A DNA stretch of 64,000 bases from Yinghuangia sp035454725 (GCF_051388935.1 NZ_JBPKBI010000016.1:62001-126000), one strand, 5' to 3'. Positions 35,232-44,065 are shown, numbered from the stretch's first letter. Made by a program: numbers and translations. The notes: generated by a model not told the origin, from the letters alone.

Positions 35232-35335
35232 CGCGGCCCGCGCAAGGCCAACTGCCGACCTGTGGAAAGCCGTTCGGACGACCACCGTACGCAGGTGCGC
35301 CATGGAGCGGCGCCGTGGAACGCCGCCGTGGTACG

Positions 35336-36334
35336 TCAGTGGCCGACGGTCATGACGATCTTGCCCACCTGAGTGCCCGCCTCCATGTAGCGGTGTGCCG
35401 CGGCCACGTCGTGCAGGTCGAAGGTCCGGTCGATCACGGGCCGGAACGCGCCCGTGCGCAGACCGGAGGAGACGAACGCCTCGGCCCGGCGCAGCCGCTG
35501 CGGGTCTCGTGTCGTCTCGTGCATCGTGTACGTGCGCATGTTCAGCGCGGGCATGCCGAGCGTGAATCCCGGATAGGGCGTCTCCCGACCGCTCACCGCC
35601 CCGTACAGGAAGAGCGTGCCGCCGGGAGCGACCGCCCTGGCCAGGTCGACGACACCGGGTCCCGCGACCGCGTCGAAGACGAATTCTGCACCCCGGCCCG
35701 CGGTCAGGGCGAGCACACGGTCGGCGACGTCCTCCTCGTCGGTGACAATCACGTCCGCGGCGCCCGCCTTGAGCAGCGCCTCCTGCTTGACGCGGCTGCG
35801 CGTCGTGGCGACCGGTGTCGCGCCGACGCGCCGGGCGACCTGGATCGCGGCCAGGCCGACACTGCTGGAGGCGGCGGTGAGCACGACGGTGTCGCCCGCC
35901 TGCATGCCGCCCACCTCGACCAGCGCCCCGTACGCCGTCACATACGGCATCCAGACCGCCGCGCCCTCGACCGCGTCGACTTCTGCCGGGCGATGCACGA
36001 CCGCGCTCGCCGGGACGATCGCGCGCTCGGCATAGACGGCGTAGTCGTTCATCGAGAACGCGGGCACGACGCTGACCACTTGTCCCGCCACGAACTGCGT
36101 CACTCCCGCGCCGACGGCCTCGACCACACCGGCGGCCTCGGCGCCGAGCCGGGCCGGGAACCGTTTGGCGGGCTCGATGTAGTGGCCGCCGCGGAACAGC
36201 ACCTCGGCCCGGTTGACCCCGATCGCGTCCACCTTGATCAGCAACTCGCCGGGCCCCGGCTCGCCGACCTCCACATCCTCCAGCCGCAGCACCTCCGGCC
36301 CGCCGTACTCATGAAATCGCACCGTCGCAGCCAT
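35336..36334 (-). CDS. Zinc-independent MDR oxidoreductase (quinone-oxidoreductase-like)
   Basis: 332 residues of the medium-chain dehydrogenase/reductase superfamily. Seen: HEYGGPEVLRLEDVEVGEP, GAEAAGVVEAVGAGV, and the NADPH-site loop AASSSVGLAAIQVARRVGA, in which the usual AxxGxVG-type motif is replaced by a Ser-rich form. The structural and catalytic zinc Cys are absent, as in quinone oxidoreductases. ATG 36334 follows GGGGG. It is divergent from a small ArsR-type regulator with a spaced inverted repeat between them. The physiological substrate is unknown. Confidence 0.85.
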   Translation of the reverse strand: MAATVRFHEYGGPEVLRLEDVEVGEPGPGELLIKVDAIGVNRAEVLFRGGHYIEPAKRFPARLGAEAAGVVEAVGAGVTQFVAGQVVSVVPAFSMNDYAVYAERAIVPASAVVHRPAEVDAVEGAAVWMPYVTAYGALVEVGGMQAGDTVVLTAASSSVGLAAIQVARRVGATPVATTRSRVKQEALLKAGAADVIVTDEEDVADRVLALTAGRGAEFVFDAVAGPGVVDLARAVAPGGTLFLYGAVSGRETPYPGFTLGMPALNMRTYTMHETTRDPQRLRRAEAFVSSGLRTGAFRPVIDRTFDLHDVAAAHRYMEAGTQVGKIVMTVGH

Positions 36335-36380
36335 CACCCGGCCCCCTTTCGGAACGTTGTCGCCGCGCTCAGCCAAGCGC

Positions 36381-36421
36381 AAAGTACGACGGCTGTCAAA
36401 GTTCGACCACGATGGTACTTT
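36381..36421. promoter_or_regulatory. Widely spaced inverted repeat between divergent genes
   Basis: AAAGTAC (36381-36387) and GTACTTT (36415-36421) are exact inverted copies 27 bp apart. They flank the likely promoters of the oxidoreductase and the ArsR-type gene. This could be a two-site operator. Confidence 0.45.
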
Positions 36422-36458
36422 GATGACTGCCGTACGATGCGCGCAGGAGGTGGAGGCC

Positions 36459-36815
36459 ATGGCGGCAACACGGCAGAAGAACAAGGACGCGCGGATCCCC
36501 GCCCATCCGGATGTCCGCACGATCAGCCTTCAGCAGGTGCTCGAAGCCCTGGTCGACCCTGTGCGCCGTCATATCGTCAGCGCCCTGTACGCCTCCCACG
36601 AGGACCTCGCCTGCGGCACGATCGACCTGCCGGTCAGCAAGTCCACCGCCACCCACCACTTTCACGTGCTGCGCGAGGCCGGCCTCATCCGCCAGTACTA
36701 CGTGGGTACTTCGCGCATGAACGCGCTGCGCCGCGACGAGATCGACGAAGCCTTCCCCGGCCTGCTGCGCGCGTTGGTCGCCCGGCCCGAAGGGCCGTCC
36801 GCCGGGGACGCCTGA
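36459..36815 (+). CDS. ArsR-family winged-helix regulator
   Basis: 118 residues. Winged helix of the ArsR type (LQQVLEALVDPVRRHIVSALY, then LPVSKSTATHHFHVLREAGLIRQYYVGTSRMNALRR). No Cys cluster or His/Asp metal site is seen, so it is probably a non-metal ArsR protein sensing another signal. ATG 36459 has AGGAGG upstream; ATG 36423 in frame is a poorer choice. It is divergent from the MDR oxidoreductase, a very common ArsR/oxidoreductase pairing. Confidence 0.82.
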   Translation: MAATRQKNKDARIPAHPDVRTISLQQVLEALVDPVRRHIVSALYASHEDLACGTIDLPVSKSTATHHFHVLREAGLIRQYYVGTSRMNALRRDEIDEAFPGLLRALVARPEGPSAGDA

Positions 36816-36893
36816 ACGCCGTCGGGCCCGACCGGTGAATCCGCGTCCGCCCTCGGTGCGTTGACGGCTCAAGGCCGTCCGTGAAACTCTCCT

Positions 36894-36907
36894 TTCCTTA
36901 TAAGGAA
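36894..36907. promoter_or_regulatory. Perfect 14-bp palindrome upstream of the leader ORF
   Basis: TTCCTTATAAGGAA, flanked on both sides by GAAACT direct repeats (36883 and 36909). It lies 24 bp before the small leader ORF of the flavin-oxidoreductase operon and is a likely operator. It is AT-rich compared with its surroundings. Confidence 0.6.
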
Positions 36908-36930
36908 TGAAACTATTGCGAGGAGAGTTG

Positions 36931-37011
36931 ATGCCGGTGTCGGGAACCGTTCCGCCGCAACGGACCACGTCCGGTACCGGCGCCCCCATCGCCGCCGAGG
37001 GAGCGCTGTGA
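36931..37011 (+). CDS. 26-residue leader peptide coupled to the flavin oxidoreductase gene
   Basis: Short frame MPVSGTVPPQRTTSGTGA... with an excellent ribosome site (GAGGAGAGTTG) before ATG 36931. Its TGA overlaps the GTG of the next gene as GTGA, a classic translational-coupling overlap. It lies just after a perfect palindrome. The peptide is rich in Pro, Thr and Gly with no recognised motif. It probably serves to load ribosomes onto the downstream gene, whose own start lacks a good site. Confidence 0.5.
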   Translation: MPVSGTVPPQRTTSGTGAPIAAEGAL

Positions 37012-38042
37012 GCGCGGCGGTCGGCGCAGGTCCGGAGCTGTCGTGCGGTCTGCCGCCCGGGCCGGAGTTCGCCGACCTGGCCGTGTTGGCCGAGGAGCTC
37101 GGCTACGCCAGGGTCTGGATATTCGACTCGGCGCCGCTGTGGGAGGACCCGTTCGTCCATCTCGCCCTCGCCGCGCAGCGGACGACGCGCATCGGGCTCG
37201 GCACCGCCGTCCTGATCCCCCAGCAGCGGTCCGTTATGGCCATGGCGTCCGGGATTGCCACCCTCGCCCGCATCTCCGGCGGGCGCTTCCGGGCGTGCTT
37301 CGGCACCGGGTTCACCGCGCGACTGACGGTGGGGCGACGCCCGATGGCCCTGAAGGCGCTCGCCGACTACACCGCGGCCGTGCGCCGACTGCTGGCGGGG
37401 GAGACCGCGACCGTGGACGGCCGGCCCGTGCGGATGCTGCACGCGGCGGGCCTGACCGCCCCCCGGCCGATCGAAGTGCCTTTGTGGCTCAGCGTGTTCG
37501 GTCCCCGCGGCAACGCCATGGCCGCCGAGCTCGCGGACGGCATCATCGGGCCGCCGCACCCTGCCCTCCCGACCGCGACGCTCATCTCCGGCACCGTGCT
37601 CGCCCCCGGCGAGGACCCCGGTTCGCAGCGCGTCCGGGAGGCGATCGGTCCGTGGCGGATCGTCGAGTGGCACACCGCGTACGCCTTCGGCGGCGCAGCC
37701 GCGGTCGACGCCCTGCCCGGCGGGCGGGCCTGGCGCGACGCGCTGGAGGCCTCGGCGCCCGAGAGCGAACGCCACCTGCTGACCTTCGAGGGCCACGTCA
37801 CGCACCTGCCCGACCGCGACCGCCGCGTCCTTGAGCAGTTGGACGCCGCACACCTGGTCGGCGACGCCGAAATCGACGTCGCGAACCTGGTCGGCGACGC
37901 AGCCCGGATCGCCGGGAAAGTCGATGATCTCGCCGAGGCAGGCTTCGACGAGATCATCTACACCCCGGCCGGCCCCGACGTGGCACGCGAACTGCGCGCC
38001 ATGGCCGAGGCGACACGACCGCGAGAGGGGCGGCACGCATGA
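37008..38042 (+). CDS. LLM-class (luciferase-like) flavin-dependent oxidoreductase
   Basis: 344 residues of the bacterial-luciferase/F420 oxidoreductase fold: FADLAVLAEELGYARVWIFDSAPLWEDPFVHLALAAQRTTRIGLGTAV is the typical first part of the barrel, and later AMASGIATLARISGGRFRACFGTGF lines the flavin pocket. The cofactor could be F420 or FMN; actinomycete members often use F420. GTG 37008 overlaps the leader stop and the gene's own stop overlaps the DUF1330 start (ATGA), so the three form one operon. Substrate unknown. Confidence 0.85.
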   Translation: MSAAVGAGPELSCGLPPGPEFADLAVLAEELGYARVWIFDSAPLWEDPFVHLALAAQRTTRIGLGTAVLIPQQRSVMAMASGIATLARISGGRFRACFGTGFTARLTVGRRPMALKALADYTAAVRRLLAGETATVDGRPVRMLHAAGLTAPRPIEVPLWLSVFGPRGNAMAAELADGIIGPPHPALPTATLISGTVLAPGEDPGSQRVREAIGPWRIVEWHTAYAFGGAAAVDALPGGRAWRDALEASAPESERHLLTFEGHVTHLPDRDRRVLEQLDAAHLVGDAEIDVANLVGDAARIAGKVDDLAEAGFDEIIYTPAGPDVARELRAMAEATRPREGRHA

Positions 38043-38341
38043 GCAAGGGCTACGTGATCCTCACCGAGGCGATCCACGACCGGGCGGTGATGACGGAGTA
38101 CGAAAAGGCGTCCACCGCACCGCTCGTCGAGCACCGGGGGACCGTGCTCGCCGCCACCGAGGACATCCAGGTCGTCGAAGGCCGCTGGCACGGCACCCGG
38201 ACCGTGGTTCTGGAATTCGCGTCGGTGGAGGCGGCACGCGCGTGGTACGAATCGGCCGGCTACCAGGCAGCCAAGCCCCTCCGCGACAGCGCCGCCGAGA
38301 GCAACCTCGTCATCCTCCCGGGGTTCGAGTTCCCCGGCTGA
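38039..38341 (+). CDS. DUF1330-family protein
   Basis: 100-residue ferredoxin-like (dimeric alpha-beta-barrel) protein of the DUF1330 family: GYVILTEAIHDRAVMTEYEKASTAPLVEHRGTVLAA, then WHGTRTVVLEFASVEAARAWYESAGYQAAKPLR. Members are small dimers often beside oxidoreductases and of unclear role. ATGA overlap with the upstream flavin oxidoreductase shows translational coupling. A perfect stem terminator follows its stop. Confidence 0.85.
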   Translation: MSKGYVILTEAIHDRAVMTEYEKASTAPLVEHRGTVLAATEDIQVVEGRWHGTRTVVLEFASVEAARAWYESAGYQAAKPLRDSAAESNLVILPGFEFPG

Positions 38342-38342
38342 G

Positions 38343-38365
38343 GGCCCGCCGGCACCCGGCGGGCC
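38343..38365. terminator. Bidirectional stem terminator
   Basis: Perfect 10-bp arms GGCCCGCCGG (38343-38352) and CCGGCGGGCC (38356-38365) with a 3-base loop, between the stops of two convergent genes. Confidence 0.85.
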
Positions 38366-38378
38366 GTGCCGCGGTGCC

Positions 38379-39110
38379 TCAGGCGAGCCAGTCGGCGTAG
38401 CGCGTCTGGGCGATGCGGGTACCGTCGCCGTGGGCGACGAGCGCGTCGCCCGGTACGGCGGCGAACATCCCGGCGTCGGCGGTGACCACGCTGCGGTGGT
38501 CGCCATGGGCTTCCACGGTGATCCGGCCGAGTTCGTCGAGGGTGAAGACCTCGGGGCCGGCCACTTCGAGGATGCCGTTGAGCGGGGCGCCCGCGGCGAC
38601 GTCCGCGACCGCTTCGGCGACCTCGGCGGCGGCGATCGGCTGGATCGGGGTGGCCGGCAGGCGTACGGTGTCGCCCTCCGTGGTCCAGGACAGGACCGCG
38701 TCGATGAACTCCATGAACTGCGTGGCCCGGACAATCGACCACGGGATCGAACCCGCCTTGAGCACGTCCTCCTGGAGGACCTTGGCGCGGTAGTAGGCGA
38801 GGTCGGGCACCTTGTCGACGCCGACGATCGACAGGACCACCACGTGCCCGACACCGGCCTTGCGGCTCGCGGACAGCAAGTTGTCCATGCTGGTGCGGAA
38901 GAAGTCCGCGGAAGCGTCGTCGAACGTGGGGGAGTTCGTCAGGTTCACCGCCACATCCGCGCCGGCCAGTCCCTCCTCCAGGCCCTCCCCGGTGACGACG
39001 TCGACGCCCGTCGACGTCGCAAGCGGCACCGCACGGTGTCCGGCGGCGTTCAGCTTTTCCACGACCTGCGACCCGATGAGGCCGGTTCCGCCGAGAACTG
39101 CGATCTGCAT
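38379..39110 (-). CDS. NmrA-like NAD(P)-binding oxidoreductase
   Basis: 243 residues, atypical short-chain dehydrogenase fold. The nucleotide loop is GGTGLIGSQVV at residues 7-17, followed by VAVNLTNSPTF and HVVVLSIVGVDKVPDLAYYRAKVLQEDVL, where a YxxxK pair is kept. The GGTGxxG loop is typical of NmrA/HSCARG-like redox-responsive NADP binders. It is divergent from an RsrR-like Rrf2 regulator, the same arrangement as sven6562/rsrR of Streptomyces venezuelae, with a strong palindrome between. ATG 39110 fits the start of the fold. A redox-response role is inferred from this context. Confidence 0.85.
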   Translation of the reverse strand: MQIAVLGGTGLIGSQVVEKLNAAGHRAVPLATSTGVDVVTGEGLEEGLAGADVAVNLTNSPTFDDASADFFRTSMDNLLSASRKAGVGHVVVLSIVGVDKVPDLAYYRAKVLQEDVLKAGSIPWSIVRATQFMEFIDAVLSWTTEGDTVRLPATPIQPIAAAEVAEAVADVAAGAPLNGILEVAGPEVFTLDELGRITVEAHGDHRSVVTADAGMFAAVPGDALVAHGDGTRIAQTRYADWLA

Positions 39111-39163
39111 GGCAACGCCTTTCCGTCACGGACGCGTCCGGCACGGGCCGCACCCGGGTTCTA

Positions 39164-39214
39164 ACTCGGATACTTTCTGTCCGCGAATGATACTCGGATA
39201 GAAACTATCCGAGT
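39164..39214. promoter_or_regulatory. RsrR-type operator plus a half site
   Basis: Perfect 10-bp arms ACTCGGATAG (39192-39201) and CTATCCGAGT (39205-39214) with a 3-base centre. A lone half site ACTCGGATA lies at 39164-39172. RsrR of S. venezuelae is reported to bind 11-3-11 inverted repeats at its divergent promoter, as well as half sites, and this layout matches. Confidence 0.75.
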
Positions 39215-39240
39215 CAAGCGGGCGCCGTTAGAGTGATCGG

Positions 39241-39723
39241 GTGAAGATGTCCGGCGGCGTCGAGTGGGCGATCCACTGCTGTGTCGCGCTCACCTCCGTG
39301 CGGGCGCCGGTCCCGGCCACGCGCCTGGCGCAACTGCACGATGTCTCGCCCAGCTACCTCGCCAAACAACTCCAGGCGCTTTCCCGCGCCGGGCTCGTCC
39401 GTTCGGTGCAGGGCAAAGCGGGCGGCTACGTACTCACGCGCCCGCCCGAGGACATCACGGTGCTCGACGTCGTCGAGGCGATCGACGGTCCGGACCCGGC
39501 ATTCGTCTGCACCGAGATCCGGCAGCGGGGTCCGCTCGCCCTCCCACCCGAGTCGTGCACCGGCCCCTGCGGCATCGCCCGGGTCATGGCCGAGGCCGAC
39601 GCCGCCTGGCGCGCGTCCCTGGGCAAGGTCTCACTCGCCGACCTGGCGCGGGACGTCCGCACCACGCACGGCCCCGGCGCCTTCACCGGCATCGGCGCCT
39701 GGCTGGCGTCGAGCGACACCTGA
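39241..39723 (+). CDS. rsrR: RsrR-like Rrf2-family [2Fe-2S] redox regulator
   Basis: 160-residue winged-helix regulator. With GTG 39241 as residue 1, the positions known to hold the [2Fe-2S] cluster of Streptomyces venezuelae RsrR are all present at the same numbers: E8, H33, C90 and C110, with a third Cys at C106. This unusual Cys2-His-Glu set separates RsrR from NsrR and IscR. The helix-turn-helix is VSPSYLAKQLQALSRAGLVRSVQGKAGGYVL. It is divergent from an NmrA-like oxidoreductase with a strong palindrome between. It should sense redox state through cluster oxidation; the ligand match is read from sequence, the role is by family. Confidence 0.9.
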   Translation: MKMSGGVEWAIHCCVALTSVRAPVPATRLAQLHDVSPSYLAKQLQALSRAGLVRSVQGKAGGYVLTRPPEDITVLDVVEAIDGPDPAFVCTEIRQRGPLALPPESCTGPCGIARVMAEADAAWRASLGKVSLADLARDVRTTHGPGAFTGIGAWLASSDT

Positions 39724-40158
39724 CGCCCGCGCCACGCCGCGGCGTCACGGCAACAAGCGCTGTTCCTTGGCGCCGGCCGCCACCCGACGGGGGAAGGCGG
39801 GGCCAGGGTGAGTAGGCGGCTTCGCGAGTCGCCTGCGGTCCGATTGTTCCGGCACCGGCACCGGCGCCTGACGGCGGTGAGCCACGCGTCCGCCACCGCT
39901 CACCGCACGGCTGTTGCCACGTGCAGGAGCATCCGCGCAGCGGAGCGCGACGCGTAAGGATCACCGAACTGCCGTGGGGCGACTGCTTTTTCGCCCCGTC
40001 GCGGCTGCGGCCTCTGTGGGCCCGCTCCCCGGTACGTGCTACTGCACCAGCGGTCACGACGCCGAGACGTACGTCGCACTCACCCCGGCGCAGGCCGAAC
40101 TGAAGGCCGTGACCGGGCGTTTCGCCACCCCGGACACGGCCTCACGTTGGTTCCGTAC
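39724..40158. other. Gene-free stretch with a protein-like fragment
   Basis: No complete gene. A plus-strand frame at about 40040-40175 reads like protein (DAETYVALTPAQAELKAVTG, then RFATPDTASRWFRTYGLRA) and runs into the antisense 3' end of the methyltransferase gene. It has no start, ribosome site or known family and may be a gene remnant. Confidence 0.3.
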
Positions 40159-40998
40159 CTACGGCTTGCGGGCGACGCCGCCGAACTCGATCCACTCGGT
40201 GGTCTCCTGGACGGGCCCTTCGCTGCCGTCCGGGCGCCACTGCGAGACCTCGACCAAGCCGGGATCGAGCAGTTCCAGGCCGGCTTCCGCGAAGAAGGCC
40301 GTCACGTCCTTCGCAGTGCGGACGCGTCCCCAGTTGCCCTGCGTCGCGGTGAGCATGAAGTCGGTGAGCCGCTCGCGTACTTCGTCGTCGTGGGAGACAA
40401 GGTGCGAGACCACCACGAAGCTGCCCGGGGCGAGGCGGTCCACGACCCGCCGCAGCAGCGCGCCGGGGTCGTCGCTGTCGGGGATGCAGTGGAGGACGGA
40501 GACGAACAACGCCGCGACGGGTTGGTCGAAGTCGAGGAGCTTGACGACGTCGGGGTGTTGCATCACGCCGTCGGTGTCGCGCATGTCCGCGGTGATGACG
40601 GTGGTGGTCGCGTTGTCCGCGAGCAGTGCGCGGCCGTGGGCGAGGACGATCGGGTCGTTGTCGATGTAGACGACCCGTGCCGAGGGGTGCACGGACTGCG
40701 CGACCTGGTGGACGTTGTCCTGCGTCGGCAGGCCGGAGCCGTGGTCGAGGAACTGCTTCACCCCGTGCTCCTCGGCGAGCACGCGCACGGCCCGCTGAAG
40801 ATAACGGCGGTTGTTGATCGCCAGCGCCTGGGTTCCGGGTGCCGCCGCGGCCAACTGGTCGGAGGCGTCACGGTCGGCCTTGAAGTTGTCCTTGCCGCCC
40901 AGGTAGTAGTCGTACATCCTGGCGACACTCGGAACCGACACATCGATTCCGGTCGGCTTCCAATCCGCCGCAGGGTCGCCCACGTGTTGGTCGGACAC
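40159..40998 (-). CDS. SAM-dependent methyltransferase, PF04672 type, copy 2
   Basis: 279 residues, nearly the same as copy 1 (27328-28167) in every motif: VARMYDYYLGGKDNF, FLDHGSGLPTQDNVHQVA, VVYIDNDPIVLAHGRALL, TEWIEFGGVARK. GTG 40998 gives MSDQHVGDPAADW. The close match suggests recent duplication within the lineage, about 13 kb apart and in opposite orientation. It is divergent from the SARP regulator with 230 bp between starts. The methyl acceptor is unknown. Confidence 0.88.
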   Translation of the reverse strand: MSDQHVGDPAADWKPTGIDVSVPSVARMYDYYLGGKDNFKADRDASDQLAAAAPGTQALAINNRRYLQRAVRVLAEEHGVKQFLDHGSGLPTQDNVHQVAQSVHPSARVVYIDNDPIVLAHGRALLADNATTTVITADMRDTDGVMQHPDVVKLLDFDQPVAALFVSVLHCIPDSDDPGALLRRVVDRLAPGSFVVVSHLVSHDDEVRERLTDFMLTATQGNWGRVRTAKDVTAFFAEAGLELLDPGLVEVSQWRPDGSEGPVQETTEWIEFGGVARKP

Positions 40999-41179
40999 CC
41001 GTACCCCCGAAGGTTCTTGACGTCACATCAGCCACCTTGGCCAATGCCGTACCAGCCTATCTCCCGACCAGGCCCTCGCGTCCACCGCCCACGAAGGCCC
41101 CCGACCGCCGACCATCCGTCCCCCCGGTGCACACACGAAGCCGGGCTTGGGCGCGGGAGTTCACCCCCCGGAACCGTCT

Positions 41180-41221
41180 TATCACTGTGTGTGATACCTC
41201 GATTGCGGAACGTTCTATGAT
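41180..41221 (+). promoter_or_regulatory. SARP gene promoter region with palindrome
   Basis: TATCAC (41180-41185) and GTGATA (41191-41196) form a perfect inverted repeat. TATGAT (41216-41221) is a good -10 only 6 bases before the GTG start, so the transcript may be leaderless. No ribosome site is seen. Confidence 0.5.
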
Positions 41222-41227
41222 CCGCAG

Positions 41228-44065
41228 GTGAGCGCACGGTACAGGTTCGAGATTCTGGGGCGGCTCACCGTCACGTGTGACGGCGTACCGGTCCCGCTCG
41301 GTGCGGCGAAACTGCGCATTCTGCTTGCCGCCTTGGTGGTCGAGGCCGGGCGGGTCGTCCCTGTGGACGTCCTTGTGGAGAGGCTGTGGCAGGATCGCCC
41401 GCCCGCCGGAGCACGCAACGCCGTGCAGAACTACGTCCTGCGACTGCGCCGCCTCATCGGTGCCGAGGTGGTGCGGACCGATCGCCGCGGCTACGTCGCC
41501 GACATCGCCCCCGGCCTTGTGGACGCACACCGTTTCTCGGCGCTCGTCGACCAGGGCAGAGGTGCTCTGGCGCGGGCAGATCCGCAACGTGCGGCGGTGC
41601 TGCTCGGCGACGCGTTGGGGCAGTGGAACGGTGACCCGCTGTCGGACCTGCCGCCTGAGCCCTTCCGTGACGTGGTCTCGGCGCTGTGCGAACAACGCAT
41701 CGCCGCCCACGAGTTGTGGGCCGACGCACTCATCCGGTGCGGCCGGGCAGCCGAAACGCTGGTGGAGCTGGGCCGACTGACGGTGCGTCATCCGCTGCAC
41801 GAACGTTTCTGGGAGCAGCGGATGCTGGCGCTGTATCAGTGCGGCCGCCAAGGGGAGGCCTTGGCGGCCTATCGTTCCGCCGCCGGCATCCTGGCCGAGG
41901 AACTGGGTGTCGACCCGGGCGCAGATCTGAAGGCCATGCACCAGCGCGTGCTGACGGCGGCGCCCGAGATCGCGCCCGTCCGGCGCGCGTCGCGCAGCGC
42001 CGGGAACCTGCCCGCGGAAACGACATCCTTCATCGGAAGGGAGTACGAACTCGCGGAGGTCAAAAGGCTGTTGGCGACGTCTCGCCTGGTGACCCTCACC
42101 GGGGTGGGCGGGGTCGGCAAGACCCGGCTGGCGTTGCGTGCGGCCTGCGGATGCATGCCCGCGTTCGGCGACGGTGCCTGGCTGGTCGACCTTGCGGCGG
42201 TGACCGACCCGGCCTTGGTCGAACACGCGGTCGCGGCGGCACTGGGGCTGCGCGACCAGTCCACGCGTTCACCGGCCGACGCGGTGGCCGACCACGTGCG
42301 CGATCGAGAACTACTGCTCGTGGTCGACAACTGCGAACACCTCGTGGACGCGGTCGCCGACCTCGTACTGCGTCTCCTGCGGGTCGCCCCGGCACTGCGG
42401 GTGCTGGCCACCAGCCGGGAGCAACTCGGAGTCTCCGGAGAGCACATCTACCGCGTCCCCTGCCTGGCGCTGGACGACGAGGCCGACGGGACGGCGTCGG
42501 AAGCGGCCCGGCTGCTCGTGGAACGCGCGTCGGCCTGCGGGGCGGTGTTGGACGGCGAACGGCGGGGCAGCGCCGTGGTCGAGCTGTGCCGGCGCCTGGA
42601 CGGGATTCCGCTCGCCATCGAGTTGGCCGCCGTACGGCTCGGCTCGCTGACCGTCGAGGAAACGTTGGAGCGCCTTGCGGACAGCTTGGAACTGCTCGCC
42701 GCCCCGCGGTTTTCCGGGACCCACCGGTACGGGCGGACGCTCGGCGCGGTCATGGACTGGAGCCACGAACTGTGCACACCGGGGGAGCGGCTGCTCTGGG
42801 CGCGCCTGTCGGTCTTCGCCGGGAGCTTCGACCTGGAGGCGGCCGAGGCGGTGTGTGCCGGAGTCGGCATCGGGCCCGGGGACGTGCTGGCACACCTGAC
42901 CGGCCTCGTCCACAAGTCCGTCGTGATGTGCGACCGCACCGGCAGCACGACGCGCTACCGGCTCCTGGAGACCATTCGGCAATACGGCATCGCACGCCTG
43001 CGTGCGGACGGAAGCGCGAGCGCGCTCCGGGCCCGCCACAGCGACCACTACCGCGCCTTGGCCGCGCGGGCCGCCGCCGAGTGGTGTGGCCCGGACGAAG
43101 CCGCGTGGTTGGGCCGGCTGCGCGAGGAACTGCCCAACCTGCGCGCGGCGTTGGAGTTCTGCCGTACGCACCCGGACCGCGCGCCGGTCGGGGCGGAGAT
43201 CGCCGCCAACCTGATGCGTTCGCGCTCGTGGTTCCATTCCGGCTCACTGGGCGAGGCACGGCTGTGGATCGACAGCCTGTCAGCGCTCCTCGACCCGGCG
43301 GCAGGCGAACCACTCGTCGCCGTCACCGCCATGAAGGTCTTCATCGCGACGATCCAGGGCGACCATCCGGCCGCCGCCGCGCTGTTGGACGAAGTCAGGT
43401 CGGTCCCCGCGCTCGTCCGCCCCGCTCCGTTGGCCTATGTCCAGGGCGTGTTCGCGCTGCTGGTTCGCAGCGACCCGGGCTCCATCAGCCAACTGGCCCG
43501 CGTACGCGGTGAGTTCCGTACACTCGGGCACCACGGTGACGCCCACATGGCCACCATGTTCTGGGCGATGGCCGCCGCCTTCCTCGGGTCGCCGGACGCC
43601 GCAGTACGCGCCTGCGCGACCTACCTCGCCGAAGCCGAGGCCTCCGGCGGAGACTGGGCCCGCACCTGGGCCCAGTGGTGCGTCGGCCTCACCGAACTCC
43701 GGCACGGCGACCCCGCGTCGGCCCTCATGCCGCTGCGCGACGCCCTGGTGCGGCAGCACGCCATGGACGACAACTGGGGTCCCGCGTGGGCCGTGGAAAC
43801 CCTCGCATGGGTGCTCGGTGCGCTCGAACGCCCGGAGCACAGCGCCCGGTTGCTCGGCGCGGCCCACCGCCTACGCCGCATGACCGGAGTGGCCCTGACC
43901 GGGCTGCGGCCGTTCCACCACCTGCATCTCGGCACGGAGCGCGTCGTCCGGCAGCGTCTTGACCCGCAGGCGTACGCCAAGGCGTGGCAACGCGGCGCGA
44001 CAGCGGACGACGCCGTCGCTCTCGCCGTCGACATCGCACACGAGACCCACCGGCGCGGCGCGTGA
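41228..44065 (+). CDS. AfsR/SARP-type transcriptional regulator with ATPase and helical repeats
   Basis: 945 residues. Residues 1-95 are an OmpR-like winged helix (RYRFEILGRLTVTCDGVPVPLG). Residues about 100-245 form the bacterial transcriptional activation domain (VDAHRFSALVDQGRGAL, then AYRSAAGILAEELGVDPG). Residues about 265-520 are a NB-ARC/STAND ATPase with Walker A GVGGVGKT (K298) and Walker B LLLVVDNCEHL. The rest is helical and TPR-like. Streptomyces proteins of this build activate antibiotic or pleiotropic regulons. GTG 41228 is chosen for homology; translation may be leaderless. No biosynthetic cluster adjoins it, so its target is unclear. A strong terminator follows. Confidence 0.92.
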   Translation: MSARYRFEILGRLTVTCDGVPVPLGAAKLRILLAALVVEAGRVVPVDVLVERLWQDRPPAGARNAVQNYVLRLRRLIGAEVVRTDRRGYVADIAPGLVDAHRFSALVDQGRGALARADPQRAAVLLGDALGQWNGDPLSDLPPEPFRDVVSALCEQRIAAHELWADALIRCGRAAETLVELGRLTVRHPLHERFWEQRMLALYQCGRQGEALAAYRSAAGILAEELGVDPGADLKAMHQRVLTAAPEIAPVRRASRSAGNLPAETTSFIGREYELAEVKRLLATSRLVTLTGVGGVGKTRLALRAACGCMPAFGDGAWLVDLAAVTDPALVEHAVAAALGLRDQSTRSPADAVADHVRDRELLLVVDNCEHLVDAVADLVLRLLRVAPALRVLATSREQLGVSGEHIYRVPCLALDDEADGTASEAARLLVERASACGAVLDGERRGSAVVELCRRLDGIPLAIELAAVRLGSLTVEETLERLADSLELLAAPRFSGTHRYGRTLGAVMDWSHELCTPGERLLWARLSVFAGSFDLEAAEAVCAGVGIGPGDVLAHLTGLVHKSVVMCDRTGSTTRYRLLETIRQYGIARLRADGSASALRARHSDHYRALAARAAAEWCGPDEAAWLGRLREELPNLRAALEFCRTHPDRAPVGAEIAANLMRSRSWFHSGSLGEARLWIDSLSALLDPAAGEPLVAVTAMKVFIATIQGDHPAAAALLDEVRSVPALVRPAPLAYVQGVFALLVRSDPGSISQLARVRGEFRTLGHHGDAHMATMFWAMAAAFLGSPDAAVRACATYLAEAEASGGDWARTWAQWCVGLTELRHGDPASALMPLRDALVRQHAMDDNWGPAWAVETLAWVLGALERPEHSARLLGAAHRLRRMTGVALTGLRPFHHLHLGTERVVRQRLDPQAYAKAWQRGATADDAVALAVDIAHETHRRGA

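Noticed and set aside
40040..40175. Protein-like plus-strand fragment before the second methyltransferase
   Set aside because: No start, ribosome site or recognised family; kept only as a note on the gene-free stretch.
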